Below are positions 47,195-58,879 of a DNA stretch of 64,000 bases, one piece after another. Source of the DNA: Erigeron canadensis. Taxonomy: Eukaryota > Streptophyta > Magnoliopsida > Asterales > Asteraceae. The notes under the pieces are model-generated. The model searched no databases, was not told the DNA's origin, and saw nothing but the letters and a program-made list of their open reading frames with translations. The stretch is from contig NC_057764.1 of the NCBI RefSeq assembly GCF_010389155.1, forward strand, positions 14,508,001 through 14,572,000. Reading direction: 5' to 3'. Both the position numbers and the translations under genes were made by a program. Every line of letters starts with the position of its first letter. The first letter of the stretch is position 1.

Positions 47195-47206
47195 GCTCTG
47201 ACACCA
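47195..47206 (-). promoter_or_regulatory. Primer-binding site of element D (one mismatch)
   Basis: The minus strand reads TGGTGTCAGAGC, one base off the initiator tRNA-Met complement and at a different base from element C. Confidence 0.82.
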
Positions 47207-47208
47207 CA

Positions 47209-47527
47209 TGTGATAACACGATTTCTAGCACCGAATTCACGTCATCAATGGCGGTTTAGGTGAGTGTGTGTTCTTGGTGTTTGTGTGTGTTTTGAGAGAG
47301 AAAGTGTATGTGTGTGAAAGTAAAGTTGCTGATTGGAATTAATGTGTGAGTGTAAGGCTTTACAAAGTTATGATTCCTAAGGTTATGAGGGGTATTTATA
47401 GGTTAACTATACAATTATGCTAATTATCACAATTAGCCCCTCAACCTTAGTAATCATACACCTATGACTTAACTACAAGAAAGTCCTCTAATCTAAATTA
47501 CAATTTATCACTATTTTGGATTTCTAA
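47209..47527 (-). repeat. 5' LTR of element D, outer end clipped
   Basis: Inner edge TGTGATAACACG (plus strand). Related to the C LTR, including CCCCTCAACCTTAG and TATCACTATTTTGGATTTCTAA at the outer end, where the expected final CA is missing. TATA box TATAAATA on the minus strand near 47399-47392. Confidence 0.85.
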
Positions 47528-48250
47528 AAAATTTCATTTAGCCACAAGGGCATAATTTAAATAGTTTTTGATGAGAAAATACTTGAGCCACTACTATTAC
47601 CTTTTTATGTCCAAAGAATATATTACTTTATTTCATTTCATAGCACAAGCTGTCAATCAAGTGCTTTAATTATAATTGGGGTCGTGCCATGGAGACGACC
47701 ATATAAATTTAAGGTAGATAAAGCACCGCTCTGGTCGGACTAGAAGTGAAGGTCATCACGAAGGCGAACAACATTCCACCGTTACGCTCTGGGTGGGTGG
47801 ACGATTCCTAGTTGCGCAACCCTCTAACTACAGGCCTCCCCTTTCGGAGTAAATAGTAGTGTACCGAATTATAACAGTTTGACAGAACTCAAGCTCATCA
47901 TATATCATCTATCACATTGAACATACATCACAATTCCATTTCAAAATCATAATACAAATATTTCAAGATGCTCATACTATTTCCATGACCTAATATTATT
48001 TAGTTGGCTTGATGGTTAAATTGTTGGGCATTTATAAGTATTTTTGATTGCTAGCTCAACTTGTGAGACTTGTATTATTATTTATAATTTGATTGATCAT
48101 TAATAAAATTTTTGTTCAGTGGTATTTTATTGAATTGAATTTAGAACTAATCAATAGCTTTAGAACTAGCTTCAAGTATAATTATGACTTGCGGGATCAT
48201 AGACAACCTAACTAGCACGTATATTATATTTAAAAAGTAAGGTTGTTACA
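47528..48250 (-). repeat. 3' LTR of element E, shortened
   Basis: 47531-47910 matches 55390-55811 and 47940-48250 matches 58558-58877 of the right LTR. The intervening 2.75 kb and the first approximately 440 bp are absent. It ends GGTTGTTACA like the right LTR. Confidence 0.85.
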
Positions 48251-51200
48251 TCCTTACCCCCTTAGAAGAATTCCGTCTCGGAATTTGAATTTGCTCGGGG
48301 AGTAAGTACGGATATTTCTCACGTATGAAGTCCTCGCGTTCCCAGAAAAATTCGGGTCCGCGTTTCGTATCCCATCTAACTTTACCGATAGGGATCTTGC
48401 TTCTCTTAAGGCGCTTTTCATCGCGGTCGAAAACTTCTATTAGCTCCTCATGAAATTGGAGCTTATCTTCCACACGTAGTTCCTCGAATGGGACTACTTT
48501 CGAGTCATCCGCTACACATTTCTTCAAATTTGACACGTGGAATGTGTCATGAACTTCTCCCAATTCTTGGGGTAACTTCAACTTATAGGCTACAGGGCCT
48601 ATTCTAGCAACAATTTCAAATGGCCCAATGTATCGAGGGCTCAACTTTCCTCTTTTGACGAACCTTACGGTTCCTTTCCATCGCGACACTTTTAATAGAA
48701 CCTTGTCGCCAACTTCAAATTCTAGGGGTTTTCTTCTTTCATCCGCATAACTCTTTTCTCTGTCTCTCGCGACTTTAAGCTTTTCCTTAATTATTGCTAC
48801 TTTGTCCGTTGTCTCTTGGACAAAATCAACGGTAGCAAGGCTTCTTTCACCCTTTTTCTATTCAACACATGGGTGATCTACATTTACGCCCATATAAGGC
48901 TTGAAACGGTGCACATTGTATGCTAGAGTGATAGCTATTGTTATAAGTAAATTCCGCATATGGCAAGTGTTCATCCCAACTTCCACTAAATTCTAGTGCA
49001 CATGCTCTCAACATATCCTCTAACGTTTGAATCGTAAGCTCACTTTGCCTATCCGTTTGAGGGTGGTAAGCCGTGCTTAGTGCTAACGTTGTGCCCATTG
49101 CCTCTTGCACAAGTCCCCAAAAATGTGAGGTAAATCTACCATCCCGATCGGATATTATGGACAAAGGCACTCCATGTAATGTTACAATCTTCTCAACGTA
49201 CAAGTGAGCTAGACGCTCGGTGTCCCAATCTTCTTTGATGGGAATGAAGTGGGCTAATTTCGTAAGACGATCAACAATCACCCATATAGCATCATGACCT
49301 TTCTTTGTTCGAGGCAATTTCGTCACTAGGTCCATTGCTATTTGCTCCCACTTCCACTCGGAAATTTCCGGTTGCTTTAAAGACCAGATGGCTTTCGGTG
49401 CTCAGCTTTAAACATCGCACAAGTCATGCATCGGCTCACATATCGAGCTACATCGCCTTTCATTCCTGGCCACCAAAAATCCCTTCTTAGGCCTTGATAC
49501 ATCTTATTCGCGCCCGGATGAATTGAATACTTTGTATTATGAGCCTCATTCATAAGTACATCTCTTAAACCATTCACTTTCGGTACCCAAGCTCTCCCCT
49601 TGAAGTATAAAATACTTTCATCATCCTTATCAAACCTCATTTCCATACCACACAATGCTTCATTCTCAATATTCTTCCCTTCAAAGGCCTTTGCTTGGTC
49701 TTCTAAGAAACAATCTCTTAGAGACATTCTTACTTGTAGGTGGCTAATTCTTGCCCTTGGCACTTTAGTATTCATCTTCCTACTAAGTGCATCGACAACA
49801 ACATTCGCCTTCCCGGGATGATACCTTATTTCACACTCATAGTCATTTAGTAGCTCCATTCATCTCCTTTGCCTCATGTTTAACATCTTTTGATCAAAGA
49901 TGTGTTGCAAGCTCTTATGGTCGGTAAATATGGTGCATTTAGTGCCATAGAGATAATGTCGCCATATCTTCAAGGCAAATACCGCAGCTCCTAACTCCAA
50001 ATCATGGGTTGAATAATTTTTCTCATGCGGCTTCAATTGCCTAGATGCATAGGCAATGACCTTGTCCCTTTGCATAAGCACACATCCAAGTCCTTTATTC
50101 GACGCATCACAATACACCACAAATCCTTCCACTCCATCCGGCAGTGCTAGTATTGGCGCTTCACACAACATGTTCTTAAGTGTTTGAAATGCTTGCTCTT
50201 GTTCTTCACCCCATTCGAATTCTCTCGACTTTTGGGTCAATTGGGTTAAAGGTACCGCAATCTTAGAGAATTCTTGGATGAACCTCCTATAATAGCCCGC
50301 TAAACCTAGAAAACTATGCACTTCCTAGGTGTTTTGGGCATCTCCCATTTCTTGATCGCTTCTATCTTAGCCGGATCTACATGGATTCCCTCTTCGTTCA
50401 CAATGTGTCCAAGAAATTGGACTTGTCGGAGCCAAAATTCACACTTACAAAACTTAGCATATAGCCTCTCATCTCTAAGTAACTGCAAGATTATTCTCAG
50501 ATGTTTCTCATGTTCATCCTTACTTCTAGAGTATATCAGAATGTCATCAATGAATACTATCACGAATTTGTCCAAATATGGCCTACAAATTCGATTCATT
50601 AAATCCATGAAAACGGCAGGCACATTTGTGAGACCAAATGGCATCACCAGAAACTCATAATGAACATAGCGAGTTCTAAAAGCCGTTTTAGGTACATCTT
50701 CTTCTCGTACCCTCAATTGATGATAGCCGGATCTAAGATCGATTTTTTAGAAATGTGACGCTCCTTGAAGTTGATCGAACAAATCGTCTATTCGTGGCAG
50801 CGGATATCTATTCTTGATCGTCAATTTATTCAACTCCCTATCATCTATGCACATTCTCAAAGATCCATCCTTGTTCTTGACAAAAAGAAATGGAGTGAAG
50901 AACTAGGTTGGATTAAACCTTTATCAAGCAATTCTTGCAATTGCTTAGAGAGTTCTCGCATTTCGGAGGGCGCTAACCTATACGGTGCTTTAGCTACGGG
51001 AGCTGCCCCGGAAACTAAATCGATCGTAAACTCCAATTGCCTCGTGGGTGGAAGTCCAGGTAGTTCGTCAGGGAACACATCTAGAAAGTCCCTAACCACC
51101 GTCACCTTGTGAGAATCCTTACTTTTTACTTGCTTATCCACCACTTGTGCCAAGTATGTGTGGTATTCTTTACGTAAATATTTCCTTACCTTCATAGATG

Positions 51201-51735
51201 ACACTATCTTGGGTTGGACTCCCGCCTTATGGCCTTGTATTATAAGCACTTCATCTAAGGGAATCTTATTGACCTTTTCATGGCAAAGTATTTCAGCACG
51301 CATTTTTGACAACCAATCAATTCCTACTATCACATCAAAGCTTCCTATTTCTATGGGAATCAAGTCTATACTATAATCCTTCTCATCTAAAGTTAGCTTA
51401 CAATCAGAGATAATTTCCTTAGTCTTATACTCGTTTCCATTAGCATATTCAACATAGTTAGTTTCATCAAGCTCACTAGGTTTCTTATCAATTAATTCTT
51501 TAAATTCAAAAGAAATAAAACTTCTCTCAGCTCCAGAATCAAACAACATTGATGCATAAACATTATTTAACGGAAACGTACCTACGATGACATTAGGGTC
51601 ATCACGTGCCTCATTCGCTCCCATAGCATACACCCGTCCTCTTGCTTGACCACCTTGATTTCCTCGATTTCCTTGGTTGACATTGTTACCTTGATTTTCT
51701 CCGTTTGCTTGATTCCCACCATTACCTCTATTCAT
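48246..51735 (-). pseudogene. pol: Gypsy pol of element E (protease, RT, RNase H, integrase, chromodomain-like tail)
   Basis: Domains in order on the minus strand: an N/G-rich tract; aspartic protease (VYASMLFDSGAERSFISFEF); RT ([40 protein letters not shown], catalytic [30 protein letters not shown]); RNase H ([29 protein letters not shown]); integrase zinc finger ([31 protein letters not shown]) and core ([41 protein letters not shown]); then [17 protein letters not shown] and a chromodomain-like end ([20 protein letters not shown]). Lesions: stops and a frameshift near 50900-50750, another near 50310, and stops at 49860, about 49375 and 48862. Not functional. Confidence 0.88.
48251..48266 (-). 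promoter_or_regulatory. Polypurine tract of element E
   Basis: The minus strand reads CTAAGGGGGTAAGGA directly before the LTR start TGTAACAACC. The pol stop (48248-48246) falls just inside the LTR. Confidence 0.8.
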
Positions 51736-51779
51736 TTCATTCCCATTGTTGCCTCGATTAGCTTGATTCCCACGGTTGC

Positions 51780-52906
51780 CAACATTTCAAAGATTTCCAC
51801 GGTTATTATTCATGTTCCCACGGCCTCCTTGAGCTCTCCCCAATCTAGGACAAGCATTCCTCCAATGATCCATAGCTCCACATTCACGACATGCTCCCAG
51901 GTTTCCTCCAACTCTTGCTCCACTTCGGCAATAGGCTGCAAGGTGTCTAAATCGATTGCAAGTCGTGCATTGCTTACATTCTCCTCGATGGTGGTTGCTA
52001 CAACGGTTACATCAATCTTGGCGGCATGCCACCGTTTTGGTTGGGGTTGGCATCAACAACACCATAGTTCCTTACAATCTTTTGCCTCTTATCAGGCCCC
52101 TTCCCCTTACGATTACCAAACGGTTTCCTCCTTCTTGCTTTGAGCTTGATTCACCTCGCGAGTATTTCCCCATCCTAACCAAGTCGTTAACTAGCTTGGT
52201 TACCAAACCTATAGCTTCTTCAAGTGTGGTGGGGTTTGCTGTCGTGTCCATCAACCTTACTTCGGGTGCCAAACCGTAGATGCACCTTTCAACCTTCTTA
52301 GCCACAGGAGTCACCATCTCCGGGACTAGCACGCTTAATTCATGGAAGCGAATCACATATGCCTCCAACTCCATCCCCTTCATAGCATAACCCCAGAACT
52401 CCATTTCCAACTTTTGTACCGCCGGACGGGGGCAATACTCTTGCTTCATCTCTTCCTTGAGTTGCTCCCAAGTCAAGGCATTCATCGCGGCGTGACCTAT
52501 CGTGGTGACTTGGAGGTTCCACCAAGTGAGTGCCCTTCCTTGGAGCTTGCTAGCCGCAAACTTGACACGATCAGCTGGTGCGCAATCGATGATATTCAAG
52601 ACAGCCTCCATGCTTTGAAACCAACTAAGCAACCCAACGGGTCCCTCCGTCCCATAAAACTCCTTGGGGTTGCAAGAAGTGAAAGTCTTGTAGGCATTCC
52701 TATCATTAGCATTACCTCCTCCATCTTGCCTTCTAGCCGTGTTAAGTGTAGCGGTCATACTCTCCGCAATTTGAGTAGCAATGGTTGGCATAACGGAGTT
52801 GATTTGTTTGAGAAATGAGGTCAGCTAGCTCGGTCCTCCTTCGGGCCTCTTCCTCCTGGAGCCTAGCCTCAGTACTTGTCTCTTCGCTGGCTCTTCGTGG
52901 TGCCAT
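51780..52906 (-). pseudogene. gag: Gypsy gag of element E
   Basis: The start at 52906 gives MAPRRASEETSTEARLQEEE, with a frameshift near 52795. The Retrotrans_gag core is at 52791-52072 (FYGTEGPVGLLSWFQSMEAV, LQGRALTWWNLQ, LTWEQLKEEMKQEYCP, ELEAYVIRFHELS). After frame changes near 52120 and 52020 a Cys/His cluster follows (CNRCSNHHRGECKQC, CNRFRHLAAYC, CRECGAMDHWRNAC), as in the Tekay type of chromovirus gag. The downstream GNRGNQ-type repeats lead into protease without a separate pol start, so gag and pol were probably one frame. Confidence 0.82.
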
Positions 52907-53585
52907 GTCTCTACAAGGAAGAACATAGTTTAGTCATTCGTATATAGAATTATATGGCATAGACCCGAGTCACGACTTTTGATCTCACACGTGTTTATCT
53001 AAGTTACTTAGTGTAATAAGACCTCGTTTGTGTGCATATGTATACATATATTTCTCAATTCATATTCCTTTCTTTAATCACAACCCACTTGTCACTATGA
53101 ATAACAAATGGTTGGGTAAACTTAAAACATATCAATCTTGTTTTTAGGTTGCTAGACAGATTTTCCAGAATCTGTGTATGAACTTGGAGCACGAAAAAGT
53201 GGCTCAAGATGGACGATCTGGGAAAAACTCATAAAATATAAAATGTAGCCCTATGAGTTAAGTTTCACCTCCAACTGGAATCAAGTCAAAAGACCAAACA
53301 GAACTCCATATATGGCCGTTCTACCAAAAGTGGTCAGAACTGATTTCCTGCTGTAACTATAACTTTTGTAATAGGCGTAGCTATAATACAAGGAGGATAA
53401 CACATCGTATAATCATAGAAAGGCATCAAGCTCACATTCATATCATTCAAGGTCAGTTTACAAAATTGCTACATGCCAACAACCATGTGATCATAGTCAC
53501 ACCAACACAAACAAGTTCAAGAAAATTAAAACATAGTACAAACATTCATCCATTGAATAAGTTCATAAGTGAGACATCCTTAGGG
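52907..53585 (-). other. Untranslated spacer between the upstream ORF and gag of element E
   Basis: AT-rich leader sequence with no ORF or repeat that I can support. Confidence 0.6.
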
Positions 53586-54269
53586 TCATTTTCTAAGCAC
53601 AAGAACTACCACAATGAAGCACACCGCTGCGAGTACACATCCCATCATGAATATCACCTCATAAATCGGGTGCACTTCATCTATTGCCATTCCCGTATCG
53701 CTCCCCATTCGTCTCATTATTCCCAAGGCTCTTTCCATCATGACTTCTTGATGTCTGACCCTCACTCGTGCATCCCTTAATCCACCGGCTATATCCCACA
53801 CCCGCTCCCTTTCCTCCCAAGTCATACCCACGGGAAGTGGAGGGGGTACTCCATAAACGGGATGATGGGGGTTTTCTCCTTGTCTTGGGCCGAGATGGTA
53901 AAGATGATTGCGAGGGAGGCGTGGATGGAAGTATGGGTCATGGGCTGGAAAATGTCCATCACTTACGTTCATAGCCATGTTTTCTCTTGGCGGTGAGGGG
54001 GCTCTAGGGGCTGGTGGTGGCTATGATGGAGTAGGCGAGCGGCGTATAGGTTGGCTAGAAGCAACGCTCCTAGCATCTCCACCATTTGATAGGTCTTCTA
54101 TGGGCTCGGACTCCTCCTCTTCCTCCCATTGCGGGGGCTACTGGGAGTCCATCGTGGGCTCCAACTATTCGTCTTCTTACCTTTGTTGCCTCTCCCCGAC
54201 TATGTCCACGAATACATAGATGTCCCTTACTTGACCGGAGGATCTTGATGCTCCACTCCTTTGCAACAT
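53586..54269 (-). pseudogene. Extra ORF upstream of gag in element E, tail-anchored membrane protein-like
   Basis: A single frame of 227 codons from ATG 54269-54267 to a stop at 53586, in the same direction as gag, interrupted by four TAA/TAG stops in its first half (54179-54177, 54167-54165, about 54139 and about 54031) and no frameshift. The last 130 codons are open: proline-rich (YGVPPPLPVGM), then a helical charged part (EERERVWDIAGGLRDARVR), then a hydrophobic stretch near the end (VIFMMGCVLAAVCFIVVVLV) with an LRK tail, as in tail-anchored membrane proteins. Not recognised as any standard gypsy domain. Ogre-type Tat elements have an extra ORF before gag, but this looks unrelated. Confidence 0.45.
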
Positions 54270-54899
54270 AGTGATTCCTACATAAATTACATAAAGTGTG
54301 AGATGACGATTCGACTTGACTCTTAGACCACCATTCACGACGACTTGGCCATTGATGACCCATGTGACCATTTGCGGACAGCAAGGCGACTTGACGGACC
54401 ACGAGACAACCTTAACCATTTGTCAACAACTAACCAACTCAATCAACGACTCACAAACTTGACGACCGAACAACGACATGACCATTCACAACCGACGTAT
54501 CCAACAATAATTAGCAAGACTACCAACGACTAACTCGACACTCACGACTCACATGACCATTTAGAATCAACGAAATGACTAGAATTCGACTTGTGCATCG
54601 CTCTTGTGTATTATATCTAGATAGACAAAGTAATACTAGCCAAGTGAGGGTATTAACTAAGGATTTGGTCATCACGATTGCGAACATTGGATTTGGTTAT
54701 GTATCTTTTGCACCAAGAATCGTTTTAAAACTTCATTTTCAAAAGACTCATTTTGAATATTCCTTAGACAACCATTTCAATCATTCCATATTAAATTTTT
54801 AATTAGGCATAGTTGATCAGACTATGCATAAGTAAAACAAGAATACTTTATGATCGACTCAATTGTTTAAGAAATATTTGACTCGTTTTGAAAATACGT
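54270..54899 (-). other. 5' leader of element E next to the PBS
   Basis: Non-coding. The plus strand at 54300-54560 is rich in CGAC/GACGA-type words (CGACTTGAC, ACGACTTGG, CAACGACT), a loose short-motif enrichment. No gene seen. Confidence 0.5.
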
Positions 54900-54927
54900 A
54901 GGTTATAGCAAAAATTCTCTATAACCT
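54900..54927 (-). other. Perfect 9-bp hairpin abutting the PBS of element E
   Basis: AGGTTATAG (54900-54908) and CTATAACCT (54919-54927) pair perfectly around a 10-nt loop, and the distal arm overlaps the PBS edge. It could influence primer annealing or packaging; inference only. Confidence 0.45.
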
Positions 54928-54942
54928 TGGCTCTTGATACCA
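54925..54942 (-). promoter_or_regulatory. Primer-binding site of element E
   Basis: The minus strand reads TGGTATCAAGAGCCAAGG, the initiator tRNA-Met complement form with an extra A that is common in plant chromoviruses, six bases from the LTR. Confidence 0.85.
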
Positions 54943-54948
54943 TTTTTC

Positions 54949-57900
54949 TGTAACACCCCGACTAAGGCGGAAACACGAGATGCCACAGAACGACATGGTA
55001 CAAAAGATTTAAATATAAAACATCAACACAAGTTTCCAAATTACATTTAAATCCCAAAAGATTACAAGTTCAAGTTGACGTTTAAATCCATTACATAACC
55101 ACAAATCCAAATTAAAAGATAAATTGTTTGCATTACAAACCGTCGAACATTCAACATAATGAGCAACAAAGAGGCGGCCAAGCTACGAACCTATTGCTCT
55201 AGACCTGAAAAGCATGAAGAAAAAGTGTCAACTACGAGAGTTGAGTGAGTTCATAGGTTTCAACTAACAACATGTTTATATTCCAACCATATTCAAGGAT
55301 AATAAGTCACAAAAATTTTCAAGTATTCCTTCATAACACTCATACCCAAACCGTATGTTCAAATCAAAATCTCTAAACATATTAATATCAATTTCATTTA
55401 GCCACAAGGGCATAATTTAAATAGTTTTTGATTAGAAAATACTTGAGCCACTACTACTACCTTTTCATGTCCAAACAATATATTACTTTATTTCATTTCA
55501 CAGCACAAGCTGTCAATCAAGTGCTTTAATTATAATTGGGGTCGTGCCATGGAGACGACCATATAAATGTAAGGTAGATAAAGCACCGCTCTGGTCGGAC
55601 TAGAAGTGAAGGTCATCACGAATGCGACCAACATTCCACCGTTACGCTCTGGGTGGGTGGACGATTCCTAGTTGCGCAACCCTCTAACTACAGGCCTCCC
55701 CTTTCGGAGTAAATAGTAGTGTACCGAATTATAACAGTTTGATAGAACTCAAGCTCATCATATATCATTTATCACATTGAACATACATCACAATTCCATT
55801 TCAAAATCATACTATCAAGAATCATTTCTTATATAGAAAGCAATTTTATTTATTTATAATGATTTTCACCCCGAAAGTTAAACACATAAAATAGTTTGAA
55901 AGGGGGCTATGACTCACTTGATTGGAGTATGAAAAGGGTCTGATCAAAAGCAAGATCTTCGGTTAGTGGTGTCGTCCCTCAAGCAAGCCTAAACCATGGT
56001 ATTTAAATATACACAACGTAAAGGTGTGTTGCATGAACTAGTAAGCTAGATCATGAGATGTATGCTAGTAGACTTGCCTATCTTTGGTTGGTGTTTAATT
56101 ATGGAATTCAAGTACATATATTGTTCACATCATTTGGTTTGAAGATATTTGGTGGTGATGGTCATTTATACAAATTTTGTACGTTTACTGAAATTTCGGT
56201 AGTTTGCCTTTGTTTTATATATATAATTTCTTTTGCATACTTTGTTTAATAATCATATTTGACATTTGTCATTTTATAATATAAATGTTAATATATAATT
56301 CTGATTTTTATTTATTTATTTATTTTAATATTATTTATTTAATTATTTATTTATTTTATTGATTTATTAATTATATAATTCCTTATAATTATTTTTAGGT
56401 TCTTAAATTGTCTTTAAAATTCGTGGATAATTATACATGAATTATTTACTGATATTTTTATGCTTTTTGATTTATAACATCATGATCTATACATTTATTT
56501 ATGCATTATTTCATTTTATTTAACAATAGTGATTAATTAGTGGTTTTTACTTAATAAATTACCTTTAAATTGTATGAAACTTGATTCTTCACTTGTAACT
56601 ATTTTTCTCCAGTAGGCTTTAGTAACTTTTACCATTGGTGATGTAAATTTAATCAAGTTCATGATTTATATAATTTATTTATTAATTTATATATCCTTTA
56701 ATTACCATTTTAATTCATTAAATCACAAAAATACTTAGAATTAACCATACAAGCTTTTGTCCAAAAATCCCAGGCCTTTCTAGGCAACTTTTAACATGCC
56801 AAATTCATAAAATTTCAACCTCTCTTGTGTCTTGCTTGTTTGAAGACTTTATGATCAAAAATCGTTTATCGAAAACGTCTTTTAAGCCTCATTTCTCAGG
56901 CAATTTAAGTACTTCCAATTGGATTTTTGTCCTTGTTTCAACATTTCCAGAAAGTTCATCATATTTTGATAGTTCAAGTCGTTGTAGTGGTGGTGGTGTG
57001 GTATGTGCAAATTTGTGCTTTCGGTTAGTGATTAATTAACCCGAAAAGGTGATTTTTGAGCTTCTTATTGCCATGAGTCATATGACTTAAGTTTTATACA
57101 TATGAAATAACTTATTTCCAGTAGGTTTGTGATGTTTTCATGTTCAAAAGATTGTGGTGCATGTGTGTGCTCAAAATGCATTTTTGCAAGCTTTCGGTTT
57201 ACGATTTCAAGCATATTTTAACAAGTTTTGATTCAAGCTTTATATCCTTAACATTTTGCAAATTTTTCCAGAATATTAACATAACTTTTAACCTATTTTT
57301 CACTTAGAAAAAGCTTAGCCTCATCTCATGATTCAACAAAAGATCCAACCTTCTTAAATCTAACAAGCATGCAATTATCTCAACTTTTTAACAATAAATC
57401 TTTATCCATCTATAATCCATCAACATAAAAACACACTTTTATGAAAAATTCCAGAAAATTTCCAGAAATATGAACATAAAAGTTATATAAAACATGTCCA
57501 TCATTTCATACAAAAAGATTATCTTACAACTATCAACATATTTTGATGTAACATTTTATAGATCCAACATTTCAACAACAAAGTACATATTTTTCATAAA
57601 TTTTCCAGAAATAAGAACTTCAAAATATATAAAAACGTGACCATCTTTCAAAGGAAAAGCTACTTTAAAAGATATATAATCTATAACTACACTTTTGGGT
57701 CTTAAATTAGTTGAATCCTTGGATCTTTCTTCATGGATTCAACATGCATGAACATGGAAAGAAAGATCCTATCAACTTTGCCCTCATCAAGTGTATATTT
57801 GAAAGAAAACATAAAGAAAACATAATCTTTTGATGAAACCTTTTTAATATGAACAAGAATAAGATTAAACTAGTAAAAAGATGAAGATATATACCCTTAT

Positions 57901-58877
57901 AAAACTTTTTTGAAGAAGGAAATGAAGCTGATTTTCGTGACCTTTTGAAGCTCCAATAACCCTAATTCTAACCTTGAAACAACCCTTAATCTATAGCCTA
58001 ATATATCCCTTGCTTAATCTACTTAAACCCTTATTATTAGCAAGTGTTTATGTTGATTTTTCTTCCCTTTTTCCTTGCCTTTTTCTGCCAAAAAATAAGA
58101 GAGAAAAGATGGAGAGAAAATGGCTTTTAGAGTGTAAGAATGTATGTGTTGGTGTTGGGAAGAGAAATGTTTTGAGTGTTAATTGTATGGGAAGTGTAAA
58201 AGAGTGTAAAATTTGAAATGAGTGTGTGTGTTTGTGGTGCATTGGGGCCGGCCAAAAGAAGGGGGGAGAAGGAAGAGTCTTTTTATTTTTTGTATAAATT
58301 AGTGTAGGAGTTTAAGTGTATAGGTATATTTTAAGTGGGTATTTGTTTTATAAGTGTAATATGTATTTGTTTGTTTATACAAGTTGGTTAATTAGCCTAG
58401 TGTTTTTATATATGCGTGTGGTCGTGTATATATATATGTATACATTTTTGGTATTTTAATTTGTTACATGGTTCATTGGTTATAAATCTTGTATTTATAT
58501 TAGACATATATACATATACTTATTATTATTCAAGCATTTTATGTACATAAAGAACTTACAAATATTTCAAGATGCTCATACTATTTCCATGACCAAATAT
58601 TATTTAGTTGGCTTGATGGTTAAACTATTGGGCATTTATAAGTATTTTTGATTGCTAGCTCAACTTGTGAGACTTGTATTATTATTTATAATTTGATTGA
58701 TCATTAATAAAATTTTTGTTCAGTGGTATTTTATTGAATTGAATTTAGAACTAATCAATAGCTTTAGATTGCTAATTTAGGGGCATTACCTACTAGCATC
58801 AAGTACAACTATGGCTTGCGGTATCATAGACAACCTAACTAGCACGTATATTATATTTAAAAAGTAAGGTTGTTACA
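54949..58877 (-). repeat. 5' LTR of element E, full length (about 3.9 kb)
   Basis: Plus-strand edges TGTAACACCCCGACTAAGG (inner) and AAGGTTGTTACA (outer). It includes the block shared with the left LTR (55390-55811, 58558-58877) and a 2.75-kb middle lacking there. Two short ORFs (56058-56249, 57974-58216) have no recognisable content. A TTTA-rich low-complexity tract is at 56306-56365. Confidence 0.85.
56306..56365. repeat. TTTA-rich low-complexity tract
   Basis: Repeated TTTATTTA words interrupted by ATTAAT-like stretches inside the element E LTR. Confidence 0.7.
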
Positions 58878-58879
58878 AC

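Larger units (their letters stand above)
37170..47527 (-). mobile_element. Element D: copia element related to C, 3' LTR missing
   Basis: Minus strand: 5' LTR (47527-47209), PBS, leader with GACGATCTTG dyads, gag, pol, and 3' untranslated region up to about 37170, where similarity to element C (from 25953) stops. Its PPT, 3' LTR and about 1.2 kb of 3' region are gone. The outer 5' LTR end also lacks the final ACA of the TTTCTAACA seen in C, so both ends were cut. Confidence 0.88.
47528..58877 (-). mobile_element. Element E: Ty3/gypsy chromovirus (Tekay/Del-like) LTR retrotransposon
   Basis: Minus-strand order: right 5' LTR (58877-54949), PBS, about 2-kb leader with an extra ORF, gag, protease, RT, RNase H, integrase with a chromodomain-like tail, PPT, and a shortened left 3' LTR (48250-47528). 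RT before integrase makes it gypsy; the C-terminal [17 protein letters not shown] block suggests a chromodomain. It is embedded in ORF3 of element F. Right flank base run ACAAC (58878-58882) is one half of a possible target duplication; the left half is lost. Confidence 0.9.

Noticed and set aside
57974..58242. Short ORFs in the element E LTR as a host gene
   Set aside because: Overlapping frames on both strands of low-complexity AT-rich LTR, no domain and no start context of note.
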